DNA of 8,692 bases from Planococcaceae bacterium UBA3370 (GCA_002360295.1 DEQI01000091.1:1-8692); one strand, 5' to 3'. Shown: positions 1-6,791, numbered from the stretch's first letter. Made by a program: numbers and translations. Notes: a model not told the origin generated them from the letters alone.

Positions 1-7
1 AGGCTAG

Positions 8-58
8 TTTATCAGCAGGTTGGATAGTTTTATCAGCGTGTTTTGGCAGTTTATCAGC
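8..58 (-). repeat. 21-bp-period repeat array, copy 1 (three cores)
   Basis: The 9-mer TTTATCAGC (GCTGATAAA on the minus strand) occurs at 8-16, 29-37 and 50-58, exactly 21 bp apart, with variable 12-bp spacers. A second three-core array with the same period lies in inverted orientation at 6792-6842. Read on the minus strand from the TTG at 58-60, both arrays are open for 18 codons and end in TAG. The array may continue past the left edge. Its function is unknown. It resembles a dispersed intergenic repeat more than a gene, because the core is conserved at wobble positions and no usable start site precedes it. Confidence 0.75.
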
Positions 59-140
59 AACTTTAAATTTATAAACCAGGCACCTCCTAAATGGAACAAA
101 TTTAAAAAGGCCACTTAAGGCAACAATAGGGAGAAGAACA

Positions 141-184
141 AATAAAAAAGCGAATGAATCAATAATCTAGATTCATTCGCTTTT
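141..184 (-). terminator. Rho-independent terminator of the qox operon
   Basis: A perfect 15-bp inverted repeat pairs 146-160 with 170-184 around a 9-base loop (161-169). On the minus strand the stem is followed by a T-rich tract (TTTTTTATTT, spanning the end of the stem to 141). It lies about 165 bases beyond the qoxD stop, with no gene between. The plus-strand side ends in TTTT only, so it may work weakly in both directions. Confidence 0.85.
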
Positions 185-206
185 AAATAATGCGCATTTT
201 ATTGCT

Positions 207-232
207 GTAAAGGTTGCCTAGACAATCCTTAC
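207..232. other. Small imperfect hairpin downstream of qoxD
   Basis: Bases 207-216 pair with 223-232 over ten positions, with one A-C mismatch and one G-T pair, around a 6-base loop. No T-run follows on either strand, so it is not a terminator. It lies between the folded repeat at 278-345 and the terminator at 141-184, inside the 3' untranslated part of the qox transcript. It could affect mRNA stability; nothing in the sequence shows that it does. Confidence 0.35.
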
Positions 233-277
233 ATTAAAATTAAAGATAAGAAAGCAAAATCTGGAGTTTGAACATTT

Positions 278-345
278 GTCTAGCTCTAGCGCCCAGCCCC
301 TCAAGACTGCAAGCAGCTGTTGGGGCTAACGGGCGTTTGCTTTTC
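278..345. repeat. GC-rich folded intergenic repeat next to qoxD stop
   Basis: This block is much richer in G and C than the surrounding intergenic DNA. It folds into a long hairpin: GCGCCC (289-294) pairs with GGGCGT (331-336) with one G-T pair, and AGCCCC (295-300) pairs with GGGGCT (322-327). An AAC bulge separates the two helices, and a CTGC/GCAG pairing is possible in the loop. A T-rich plus-strand tail follows (TTTGCTTTTC). From memory, sequences of the form TCTAGCTCTAGCGCC...GGGGCTAACGGGCG recur between genes in many Bacillaceae genomes, so I call it a dispersed repeat; I could not check this. It begins 4 bases beyond the qoxD stop codon. Confidence 0.55.
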
Positions 346-349
346 TTTA

Positions 350-631
350 TTACATATCCCATAGAAGGATTAGTAGAGTACCTAACACTGTGATAAGAAC
401 CATTGCAAATCCGTATACAATGTTTGAATAGATAGACCACTTGTCTTCTGTTTCACCAGCATGCATGAAAACAATAAATTGCAGACCAGCTTGTAGGAAT
501 GCAGTAACTAAAAGTACTGTGATTCCTGTTGTCATAGACATGTCCATGAAGTAAACAAGTAGTGCTACGATTGTTAAAACTAAAGAGAATACAAATCCCA
601 TTACTTGACCAATTGGAAAGAACTTTGCCAT
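350..631 (-). CDS. qoxD: Cytochrome aa3 quinol oxidase subunit IV
   Basis: This 93-residue protein is the small subunit of the aa3-type menaquinol oxidase in the cytoplasmic membrane. It is not catalytic; in the family it helps assemble or stabilise the complex. Three hydrophobic segments are visible, at about residues 10-30, 35-57 and 66-90. The segment FLQAGLQFIVFMHAGE followed by a short polar stretch is typical of bacterial COX4/CyoD-like subunits. It lies within the short range of the family. The ATG sits one base after the qoxC stop, and its AAAGGA ribosome binding site lies inside the last codons of qoxC, which suggests coupled translation. It is the last gene of the operon, followed by a folded repeat and the terminator at 141-184. 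Confidence 0.93.
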   Translation of the reverse strand: MAKFFPIGQVMGFVFSLVLTIVALLVYFMDMSMTTGITVLLVTAFLQAGLQFIVFMHAGETEDKWSIYSNIVYGFAMVLITVLGTLLILLWDM

Positions 632-632
632 A

Positions 633-1232
633 TTACATCATTCCTTTCAAGTAAATGAAACTGAAGATGAAAATCCACACAACGTCTAGGAAGTGCCAGT
701 ATAGCGAGAAGATGAAAGACTTGTTCGCTGTTTCTGGATTTAAACCACGTTTCCAAATTTGAATCATGATAAATAGTCCCCAGAAGAAACCTACTGTTAC
801 ATGCAGACCGTGTGTTCCTAATGTTGTTAATAGGATCGACGTGAAGGCACTTACAGTAAGACCTGCTCCAATATGAACATAGTGTGTAAATTCATAAAGT
901 TCGACACTAACGAATGATAAACCTAATAGTAGTGTTACAGCCATAAATGATAGAGTGGCTTTTTTACTGCCTAAACGCATCGCATGAATCGCAAGACCAA
1001 TTGTAAAACTACTTGTTAATAGAATAAATGTTTCTAATAAAACTGGTGTAATTTCAAAAATTTCAGCACCGGTAGGACCGTTACCTGTACGATCTACTAA
1101 TGTAAAGTACGCGGCGAATAATGTCCCAAACAGCATAATCTCAGCACCAAGGAATACCCAGAAACCAAAGATCTTTAGGTTATTTTCCTCTGTACTATAT
1201 TCTAGCGGGCGTGAGTGATCTACTTTAGCCAT
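633..1232 (-). CDS. qoxC: Cytochrome aa3 quinol oxidase subunit III
   Basis: This 199-residue membrane protein belongs to the haem-copper oxidase subunit III family and supports subunit I without binding metals. About five transmembrane segments are visible, the usual number for the short quinol-oxidase type. Family landmarks are the N-terminal FWVFLGAEIMLFG helix, the VELYEFTHYVH segment with its conserved Glu, the THGLHVTVG motif, and the C-terminal YWHFLDVVWIFIFSF signature. Its ATG shares one base with the qoxB TAA (TAATG). The ribosome binding site GAGGTG lies within the qoxB tail, seven bases before the start. Identification as QoxC rather than CtaE rests on the gene order and on the absence of copper ligands in the neighbouring QoxA. 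Confidence 0.95.
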   Translation of the reverse strand: MAKVDHSRPLEYSTEENNLKIFGFWVFLGAEIMLFGTLFAAYFTLVDRTGNGPTGAEIFEITPVLLETFILLTSSFTIGLAIHAMRLGSKKATLSFMAVTLLLGLSFVSVELYEFTHYVHIGAGLTVSAFTSILLTTLGTHGLHVTVGFFWGLFIMIQIWKRGLNPETANKSFIFSLYWHFLDVVWIFIFSFIYLKGMM

Positions 1233-3190
1233 TATTTCGCACCTCGCTTTTCATATTGATTTTCAGTTGCTCTTACTTCCTCAACAGAAATATAGTAACC
1301 GTGATCTTTTTCGAATGAACGATAAATCATGCATCCAAGAATACCCATTAAACCGATAATCGCTGTGATCCAAATGCTAAAGACTAACGAGAATCCTAAT
1401 AGGAAGAACGCGCAAGCCATAATAAATGGAACACCTGAGTTGTTTGGCATATGAATTTTTTCAATATTACCTTTGAAAAGTTTAGTGCCTTTTTTCTTCA
1501 TATCCCAGAATGCTTCAGAAGTACTGTCTGATACATCTGGTGTAATGGCAAAGTTGTAATTTGGAATTGGTGTATGTGTAGCCCACTCTAAACCACGTGC
1601 GTTCCATGGATCTGAACCGATATTACGTGGAGAGTTTTTAAAGCTGTACCAAATGTTCCAAACTAACATGATGAATGATACAGCCATGATACCTGCACCA
1701 ACAAATGAAACCATGTTTAATGTACTAAAGCCAGTTGATTCAGAGTATGTGTACATACGACGAGCTTGTCCGTCTAAACCAGTAATATACATTGGAATGA
1801 ACGCAAGTACGAAACCTGTAGACATTACCCAAACAGTTGCTTTACCGATTTTTTCATTCAGCATGAAACCAAACATTTTTGGCCAGTAGAATGTTAAACC
1901 AGCTAACATCGCGTAAACAACCCCAGGGATGATTACGTTATGGAAGTGTGCAACTAAGAACATTGTATTGTGGTATTGGTAGTCTGCTGCAGACATAGCT
2001 AGCATAACCCCTGTTACACCACCAAGAGTGAATAATGGGATAAAGTGAACTGCATACAACATTGGTGTTGTAAATTCAATTTTCCCTTTATAAAGCGTAA
2101 ACAGCCAGTTGAAAATCTTAACCCCTGTTGGGATCGCAATAGCCATTGTTGTGATAGAGAAGATCGAGTTTGTGAAAGCACCTTGTCCCATTGTGAAGAA
2201 GTGGTGCGTCCATACTGTAAATGCAAATACAGAAATAACAACCATCGACCAAACCATCGAGTTGTAGCCATATAGGTTACGACGTGCGAATGTTGAAATA
2301 ACTTCTGAGAAAATACCGAATGCCGGTAAAATTAAGATATATACTTCAGGGTGACCCCAAACCCAGAATAGGTTGGCCCAAAGCATGTCCATACCACCGT
2401 TGCCAGTAGCAAAGAATTGTGTGCCAAATAGACGGTCCATTGCCCCCATTGCTAACGCTACAGTAAGAACTGGGAAAGCGAAAACAACGATTAAGTTTGC
2501 AATTAATGCTGACCAAGTGAACATTGGCATTTTAAATAATGTCATACCTGGGGCACGCATTTTCATGATTGTCGTAATGAAGTTAATACCTGTCATTAAC
2601 GTACCAAGTCCTGCGATTTGGATGGCAATCATGTAGTAGTTCGTACCAACAGATGGACTAAATTCGTTACCTGCTAATGGGAAGTATGAAGTCCAACCTG
2701 CATCAGGAGATCCCCCGACAACGAATGAAAGGTTGAATAGCATAGCACCCATAAAGAATAACCAGAAGCTTAAGTTATTTAAGCGTGGGAACGCAACGTC
2801 ACGCGCCCCGATTTGTAAAGGTACTAAATAGTTAAAGAAAAATGTAATGAAAGGCATCGCCATGAACAGGATCATGACAACCCCATGTGTTGTAAATACT
2901 TCATTATAGTGCTGTGCATCTAAAAATGTATTATCCGGAACAGATAGCTGTAAACGTAGCATTAAAGCATCAACGCCACCACGGAATAACATTAAGAGTG
3001 CTGTTAGCAAGTACATAATACCGATTTTTTTATGGTCAACAGTTGTGATCCATTCACGCCATAAGTAGCCCCATAGTTTGAAGTATGTGATTACCGCGAC
3101 TAATGCAATCGATACAAGCACAATTAATACCATTGACACGTAAATTAAAAAACTTGGATGTGGTATCATAAAGCGCTCAAAAAATTCCAT
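1232..3190 (-). CDS. qoxB: Cytochrome aa3 quinol oxidase subunit I (catalytic)
   Basis: This 652-residue polytopic membrane protein is the catalytic subunit, holding low-spin haem a and the haem a3-CuB site where oxygen is reduced and protons are pumped. All expected ligands are present: His102 (TTHGVVM) and His417 for haem a, His415 for haem a3 (VAHFHN), and His280, His329 and His330 for CuB (WGHPEVY, WTHHFF). Tyr284 is positioned for the His-Tyr cross-link. Proton-path residues are also present: Asp131 ([11 protein letters not shown]), Glu282 and Lys358 (IPTGVK). The length fits QoxB, with extra helices at both ends compared with minimal subunit I. The ATG follows AAAGGAG after a 10-base gap. 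A small hairpin (3209-3223) lies just upstream in the 48-base gap after qoxA. No truncation or frameshift is visible. Confidence 0.97.
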   Translation of the reverse strand: MEFFERFMIPHPSFLIYVSMVLIVLVSIALVAVITYFKLWGYLWREWITTVDHKKIGIMYLLTALLMLFRGGVDALMLRLQLSVPDNTFLDAQHYNEVFTTHGVVMILFMAMPFITFFFNYLVPLQIGARDVAFPRLNNLSFWLFFMGAMLFNLSFVVGGSPDAGWTSYFPLAGNEFSPSVGTNYYMIAIQIAGLGTLMTGINFITTIMKMRAPGMTLFKMPMFTWSALIANLIVVFAFPVLTVALAMGAMDRLFGTQFFATGNGGMDMLWANLFWVWGHPEVYILILPAFGIFSEVISTFARRNLYGYNSMVWSMVVISVFAFTVWTHHFFTMGQGAFTNSIFSITTMAIAIPTGVKIFNWLFTLYKGKIEFTTPMLYAVHFIPLFTLGGVTGVMLAMSAADYQYHNTMFLVAHFHNVIIPGVVYAMLAGLTFYWPKMFGFMLNEKIGKATVWVMSTGFVLAFIPMYITGLDGQARRMYTYSESTGFSTLNMVSFVGAGIMAVSFIMLVWNIWYSFKNSPRNIGSDPWNARGLEWATHTPIPNYNFAITPDVSDSTSEAFWDMKKKGTKLFKGNIEKIHMPNNSGVPFIMACAFFLLGFSLVFSIWITAIIGLMGILGCMIYRSFEKDHGYYISVEEVRATENQYEKRGAK

Positions 3191-3238
3191 ACTGTTGTAA
3201 CTCCTTTCAGACTAGTACAGTCTTTTTAGTTAACATCA

Positions 3239-4162
3239 TTAATGAGAAGAATGATCTTCATGTTCAGTGTCTGACTCATCATGATTTTCATTTTCGCTAT
3301 GGTCGGCATTCTCAGAATCTGAATTGCCGTGATTGTGATCTGGTGCTGGTGAGAACTCAAGGTGTGTACCTGTATAAGTTGAACGACCAAGATGTCCAGG
3401 CTCTAATAGCTCTTGGAATTTTTCCTCTGTAAGTGGTTCAGCAGTTGCATGAACTTCTTCTACCCACTCGTCAAACTTCTCTTGAGACATTGCTGTTACA
3501 TCAAATAGTTGTTCAGCAGTTCCTTTACCGGCGAAGTTTGCGTTACGACCCCAGTATTCTCCCTCAACATCAGCAGCTAAGTGTAGTGTTGTCACCATAT
3601 CTGCCATAGCATATTTCTGACCGCCTAGCTGTGGAATCCAGAAACTTGTAATTGGTCCGAAAGAGTATAACTTGAACTCGATATTACGGTTTGCTGGAAT
3701 GTATAAATAGTTGACAGTCTCAATTCCTTGTTCTGGATAGCTAAAGTGCCATTTCCAATCGGAAGAAGATGCATAGATAACTAATGGCTCTTCATCGCTA
3801 TATTGTTCTGGAGCACTTTCTACTAAATAGTTACTGTCCACTGATTTGAAAGCAAGGAACAGAACAATTAGAATTGGAATCCCGATACAAATTGTTTCTA
3901 CTAGCCAGTGACCATGGATATGTGGTGGCTCGTAGTCAGGACTTTGTTTTGAAGCGCGGTATTTAAATAACATAAATACCATTATTGCAAGAACTACAAG
4001 TACAACGCCCGACATGATATAAATTAACATCATTGTGTCGTTTGCTTGTACTTCGGCTTGAGGACCTTTAGGATCAAGCACTAATAAGGGATTACATCCG
4101 CCAAGAAGCAGAGTGCCCAAGACGATTGATGCTAGAAAAGTCCCTTTCATATTCACTTTCAT
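3239..4162 (-). CDS. qoxA: Cytochrome aa3 quinol oxidase subunit II, lipoprotein
   Basis: This 307-residue subunit II has a lipoprotein signal peptide ending in LLLGGC, so Cys23 is the likely lipidated N terminus. Two transmembrane segments follow, at about 43-66 and 86-106, then an external cupredoxin-like domain. The CuA ligands of cytochrome c oxidases are missing. Thr172 replaces the first His (ITSFWIP), and Asn207 and Ala211 stand where the two Cys would be (GRNANFAG). The enzyme should therefore take electrons from menaquinol, not cytochrome c. The last 33 residues (275-307) are a low-complexity tail with seven His and twelve Asp/Glu. The ATG is preceded by AAAGGAG at 4170-4176, seven bases away. 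It is the first gene of the operon; I could not place its promoter with confidence. Confidence 0.95.
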   Translation of the reverse strand: MKVNMKGTFLASIVLGTLLLGGCNPLLVLDPKGPQAEVQANDTMMLIYIMSGVVLVVLAIMVFMLFKYRASKQSPDYEPPHIHGHWLVETICIGIPILIVLFLAFKSVDSNYLVESAPEQYSDEEPLVIYASSSDWKWHFSYPEQGIETVNYLYIPANRNIEFKLYSFGPITSFWIPQLGGQKYAMADMVTTLHLAADVEGEYWGRNANFAGKGTAEQLFDVTAMSQEKFDEWVEEVHATAEPLTEEKFQELLEPGHLGRSTYTGTHLEFSPAPDHNHGNSDSENADHSENENHDESDTEHEDHSSH

Positions 4163-4443
4163 AATTGGACTCCTTTCAATTAGATACAGCTAATTAAAGT
4201 GTCGTATTTACCCATTTCCACAATTGAAATAGTGAAATCTATTAGAAATAGGCTCATACAGCATGTCTGAGGCAAGCAGTAAATAAAAACAGCGTGATGG
4301 ATGATGATTATGTAGACTCTTACTATGTATAAATCGTCTAATATGAAATCTATTTATAAGATGACTGTCTAAATCGTTCATTACTGTATAGCAGATAATT
4401 GACAGTTTTTGCTTAAAATAGAATTAGCAACATCGCATCTAAC

Positions 4444-4469
4444 AGTTCAAATAGCTAATTGAACTTTTT
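4444..4469 (+). terminator. Terminator-like hairpin without a gene
   Basis: AGTTCAA (4444-4450) pairs perfectly with TTGAACT (4459-4465) around an 8-base loop, and TTTTT follows on the plus strand. No plus-strand gene precedes it. A TTGACA hexamer occurs upstream at 4399-4404, but no good -10 follows at the usual spacing. It may stop antisense transcription into the qox promoter region, or be chance in AT-rich DNA. Confidence 0.3.
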
Positions 4470-4582
4470 GATATTTATAATGACGATAACCTCTGACTGC
4501 AATTGAATTTTATTAAAATATTAGCCTATAGTCAAAAAAAATAATGTTGGTTTTTCCATAAATTAGAATTATAGACCTAAAG

Positions 4583-4618
4583 CTCTAGTGGATATTTTTT
4601 TACAATTATCTACTAGGG
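4583..4618. other. Twelve-pair inverted repeat upstream of qoxA
   Basis: Bases 4583-4594 pair with 4607-4618 at all twelve positions, two of them G-T, around a 12-base AT-rich loop. No T-run follows on either strand. It could be an operator or an RNA structure in a long qox leader; the sequence does not decide. Confidence 0.35.
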
Positions 4619-4640
4619 TAGTGAATAATGCTTGCAGGAA

Positions 4641-4704
4641 GACATTTATCGACATTTTCGAGATATTTATTACAAGGTGTATTTATGACATTTTTATGAC
4701 ATTA
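4641..4704. repeat. Cluster of GACATT direct repeats
   Basis: GACATT occurs at 4641, 4651, 4687 and 4698. The second pair forms a perfect adjacent tandem copy of the 11-mer TTTATGACATT (4682-4692 and 4693-4703). Spacings of 10 and 11 bases within each pair place the copies on one face of the helix. That is typical of direct-repeat sites for OmpR/PhoB-type response regulators, but I do not recognise the motif. Confidence 0.5.
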
Positions 4705-4755
4705 TGAAAATGTTGTAATAGTCAAAAAATGAAAACAGAGAAGAAAATTAAGGTA

Positions 4756-4770
4756 GAATAGTTACTATTC
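4756..4770. promoter_or_regulatory. Perfect palindrome, possible operator
   Basis: GAATAGT and ACTATTC flank a single central base, giving a perfect 15-base dyad. It lies just before AT-rich DNA with TATAAT matches on the plus strand (4783-4788, 4797-4802). No gene follows on that strand, so any role is speculative. Confidence 0.25.
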
Positions 4771-5051
4771 AGTAAAAAGGTATATAATATCAATGGTATA
4801 ATTGGGGTTATGTAGGTATATTGGTATAAAATTCATTTAAAAAATCGATTAAAATGACCCGTTTTCATCCAATTTTTGAGGAGAGGATTATTTTTTATAA
4901 AGAAAAAAATAGTTATTCAATTATCAGAACGAAATTAATAAAAAAATGTTCGTTTTTTTCTATAGAAAAATAATATTTTTTATCCTTGATTGCGAAGAGT
5001 GATAATAAAAAGCATTTATTTTTAAAAGTGGTGCTTATAAATAACCATAAA

Positions 5052-5089
5052 TAGTAAAAGGCTATTCTGTAAGTTTCACAGGATAGCCT
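5052..5089 (-). terminator. Terminator of the nucleobase permease gene
   Basis: AGGCTATTCTGT (5059-5070) pairs with ACAGGATAGCCT (5078-5089), with one mismatch and a 7-base loop. On the minus strand the stem ends in CCTTTT and a T-rich stretch. It starts 36 bases after the permease stop, which fits an intrinsic terminator although the T-run is short. Confidence 0.75.
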
Positions 5090-5124
5090 ATTTATCTATT
5101 AATTTGAGTTCACTATTTACAAAA

Positions 5125-6477
5125 CTATTTTACACTAGGTAGTAATTTATTTAACAAGATGGCTACGATAGCAGCAGTTGCTACTGGAGAGCCTAATAAA
5201 TATTGCAATGTTGTTGGTAAAGAATATAAGAAGTCTTCTGGAAGAAGTGTTAAAGCTAATGTAATAATCATTGGAACCGCAATTATGTACATTTCTTTTT
5301 CGCCAATTACTTCATTTTTCATTACTTGTAAGCCACTAATGGCGATAATGCCACAAACGATGACAAAAACACCACCGATAACTGCTGAAGGAATGGCAGA
5401 AATTAAAGCAGCTAGTTTCCCAGAAAATCCGAATAATACAAACCAAATGCCTGCTGCAACAAACACACGGCGGCTTGCAATACCAGTGATCGAAATGATA
5501 CCAGCATTTGTTGAATAGCCTGTTACTGGAGTGGAGCCTAAAAGAGAGGCAACAAAGCAGCCAATTCCTTCCCCAATTACTCCATTATTAATTTGTTTGT
5601 CTGTTAAAGGTTTGTCGATTACATTACTGACAGCAAACCATGTACCCGTTGTTTCAGCTAATAACACAATATAAATAATAATCATTGTAATGATGGCAGA
5701 AATATTAAAAGTGAAGCTGAAATCTACAAAAGGTATTTGTGGCATGCTAAACCATTTTGCTTGTGAAACAGCTGATAAATCTAATACGCCCATAAAGTTA
5801 GCTGAGATACATCCTACGATTAATGAAAGTATAACGGCAGCAATTCGGAAACCGCGTCCTTTTTTATGGAAGAAAGAGCCTAACATAACACAAATAATTA
5901 ATACTGTAGCAGAAATAAAAGCTAAATATATATTTTGGTTAATCGTTGCACCCGCACCGTTGAAAATATTGTCATTCAGTCCAACAGGCATTAATGAGAG
6001 ACCTACTACAAAAATAATAGTTCCCCCGACTACTGGTGGAATGAACACTTTGACAATTTTATTGAAAACACCTGTAAATCCTAAAATAATGACGAATATA
6101 GCACCGATTAAGCTTGCACCTAGCACGGAGCTCCAGCCTAGGTCACCACCTCCACTAGCAGCATAAATACCGACAATGGCACCAAGTGGTACATAAGATG
6201 GACCTTGTGCTATAGGAAGTTTCATACAGAAGTAAGTTTGGATAATAGTTGCAATCCCTGCGGCAATAAATGTCGATTGAATTAAAGCAGATGATTGGCC
6301 AGATTGTAATCCAATTAACATCGCAATAAGAAATGGTACTACATAAACATCCATTGCCATTACATGTTGTAATCCGAGTAAGGTTGATTGACCTAAAGAT
6401 ATTTTTTGATCTGGTAAAAACGTTAAATTTGTGGGATTGTTATTCTCATTTATTGGCTTGTTATTTGTTGTTTCCAC
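5125..6477 (-). CDS. NCS2-family purine/pyrimidine permease
   Basis: The 450-residue protein is a polytopic membrane transporter of the nucleobase-cation symporter 2 family, importing a purine or pyrimidine base with protons. Landmarks, numbered from the chosen start: the TM1 motif GLQHVMAM with conserved His38, QGPSYVPLGA in TM3 (from about 91), the TM8 acidic residue in LLAETTG (Glu275), and the signature STNAGIISITGIASR at about 322-336. In that signature Thr replaces the usual Gln/Glu/Pro before Asn, so the exact base is uncertain. I chose the GTG at 6475-6477. GAGGTGG (6486-6492) sits the proper distance upstream, while the in-frame GTG at 6487-6489 lies inside that ribosome binding site. 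The gene stands alone, with its own promoter, structured leader and terminator. A PurR-like box favours a purine, which is inference. Confidence 0.9.
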   Translation of the reverse strand: METTNNKPINENNNPTNLTFLPDQKISLGQSTLLGLQHVMAMDVYVVPFLIAMLIGLQSGQSSALIQSTFIAAGIATIIQTYFCMKLPIAQGPSYVPLGAIVGIYAASGGGDLGWSSVLGASLIGAIFVIILGFTGVFNKIVKVFIPPVVGGTIIFVVGLSLMPVGLNDNIFNGAGATINQNIYLAFISATVLIICVMLGSFFHKKGRGFRIAAVILSLIVGCISANFMGVLDLSAVSQAKWFSMPQIPFVDFSFTFNISAIITMIIIYIVLLAETTGTWFAVSNVIDKPLTDKQINNGVIGEGIGCFVASLLGSTPVTGYSTNAGIISITGIASRRVFVAAGIWFVLFGFSGKLAALISAIPSAVIGGVFVIVCGIIAISGLQVMKNEVIGEKEMYIIAVPMIITLALTLLPEDFLYSLPTTLQYLLGSPVATAAIVAILLNKLLPSVK

Positions 6478-6485
6478 TAAGAAGT

Positions 6486-6492
6486 CCACCTC
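6486..6492 (-). promoter_or_regulatory. Ribosome binding site fixing the permease start
   Basis: GAGGTGG on the minus strand is a strong match to the 16S tail. An in-frame GTG (6487-6489) is part of it and cannot be served by it. The GTG at 6475-6477 has a 9-base gap from GAGGTG, so the shorter protein is favoured. Confidence 0.75.
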
Positions 6493-6519
6493 GAAAATTT
6501 AAGTATGTATTTTTTCTAG

Positions 6520-6588
6520 AAAAAAGTCTATCGTTAATTGCGTACATTAATTAACATGACGCTTAAAAATGTTCGTGTTTTAACGATA
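6520..6588 (-). promoter_or_regulatory. Permease leader fold, possible attenuator
   Basis: In the minus-strand transcript TATCGTTAA (6580-6588) can pair perfectly with TTAACGATA (6529-6537). Three bases later comes TTTTTT (6520-6525), so the fold resembles an intrinsic terminator in front of the gene. Inside it, GCGTCAT (6556-6562) pairs with ATGTACGC (6540-6547) with one bulged base. An alternative helix, GTTAATT (6549-6555) with AATTAAC (6533-6539), uses the same bases and excludes both. Mutually exclusive helices before a U-run suggest attenuation. I see no match to the purine riboswitch core or any other class I know. Confidence 0.4.
6568..6580 (-). promoter_or_regulatory. PurR-box-like sequence in permease leader
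   Basis: On the minus strand AAACACGAACATT resembles the Bacillus PurBox (AWWWCCGAACWWT), keeping the CGAAC core, with two differences. A weaker inverted partner, AATGTACGCAATT, lies at 6536-6548, 19 bases away, slightly more than the usual 16-17. It sits just downstream of the predicted transcription start, where a bound repressor could block elongation. PurR control would suit a purine transporter. Confidence 0.35.
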
Positions 6589-6597
6589 ATGTAGAAT

Positions 6598-6626
6598 AGT
6601 ATAGGGCATTTGAACTGTAAAGTCTA
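6598..6626 (-). promoter_or_regulatory. Sigma-A-type promoter of the permease
   Basis: On the minus strand TAGACT (6621-6626) and TATACT (6598-6603) are separated by exactly 17 bases. They match TTGACA at four and TATAAT at five of six positions. The predicted start near 6591 gives a leader of about 114 bases that begins right at the 5' arm of the folded element. Confidence 0.6.
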
Positions 6627-6724
6627 TAAAAAACGAATATATTAATAAAATTAAATGTGGAATTGAGAGATAGCGTTGTATATTTGGTAGTGATTTTTTG
6701 TTGAAGTTTTATAGAAAGCATATG

Positions 6725-6767
6725 AAAAAAGAGGGAAATCCTTATAAACAACAGGAAGCTCCCTCTT
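6725..6767 (-). terminator. Terminator downstream of cwlJ
   Basis: AAGAGGGA (6729-6736) pairs perfectly with TCCCTCTT (6760-6767). The 23-base loop can form a further TCCT/AGGA pairing. On the minus strand the stem runs into TTTTTT (6725-6730). It lies about 120 bases after the cwlJ stop and upstream of the permease promoter, so it separates the two transcription units. Confidence 0.65.
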
Positions 6768-6791
6768 CATATAATACAAAAAGTTTAACTT

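Larger units (their letters stand above)
4163..5050. other. Long gene-free, repeat-rich region upstream of qoxA
   Basis: Nearly 900 bases of AT-rich DNA contain no open frame with a plausible ribosome binding site and start. The qox promoter must lie here on the minus strand, but no clear -35/-10 pair stands out. Visible elements: TGAAATCTATT as a direct repeat (4233-4243, 4344-4354), TAAATCGT twice (4330-4337, 4370-4377), a long hairpin (4583-4618), GACATT direct repeats (4641-4704), a perfect palindrome (4756-4770), and GGTATA four times between 4779 and 4828. An SD-like GAGGAGAGG at 4879-4887 has no ATG/GTG/TTG after it at a usable distance. The region could be long regulatory DNA or the remains of a lost gene. 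Confidence 0.6.

Noticed and set aside
240..440. A 66-residue minus-strand frame running from inside qoxD into the repeat at 278-345
   Set aside because: Out of frame with qoxD and lacking a ribosome binding site; its sequence is translated repeat DNA.
1653..2636. Several plus- and minus-strand frames inside qoxB
   Set aside because: They are antisense or out-of-frame shadows of a fully intact qoxB with every catalytic ligand, and none has a plausible start site.
3209..3223. A hairpin AGACT/AGTCT between qoxA and qoxB as an internal terminator
   Set aside because: Only five pairs, and the T-run is on the plus strand, the wrong direction for the operon.
4399..4424. A plus-strand promoter starting with TTGACA
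   Set aside because: The only good -10 match (TAGAAT) is at a 14-base spacing, too short; no gene follows on that strand.
4853..4866. A CcpA cre-like site on the minus strand
   Set aside because: TGAAAACGGGTCAT fits the left half of the cre consensus but misses several right-half positions, and it is about 700 bases from qoxA.
5159..6554. Plus-strand frames of 73-158 residues over the permease and its leader
   Set aside because: Antisense shadows of the permease, or translated leader; no ribosome binding sites and no family resemblance.
6490..6720. A purine riboswitch upstream of the permease
   Set aside because: I looked for the conserved purine aptamer core (TATGG / TCTACC segments) and found none; the fold seen is different.
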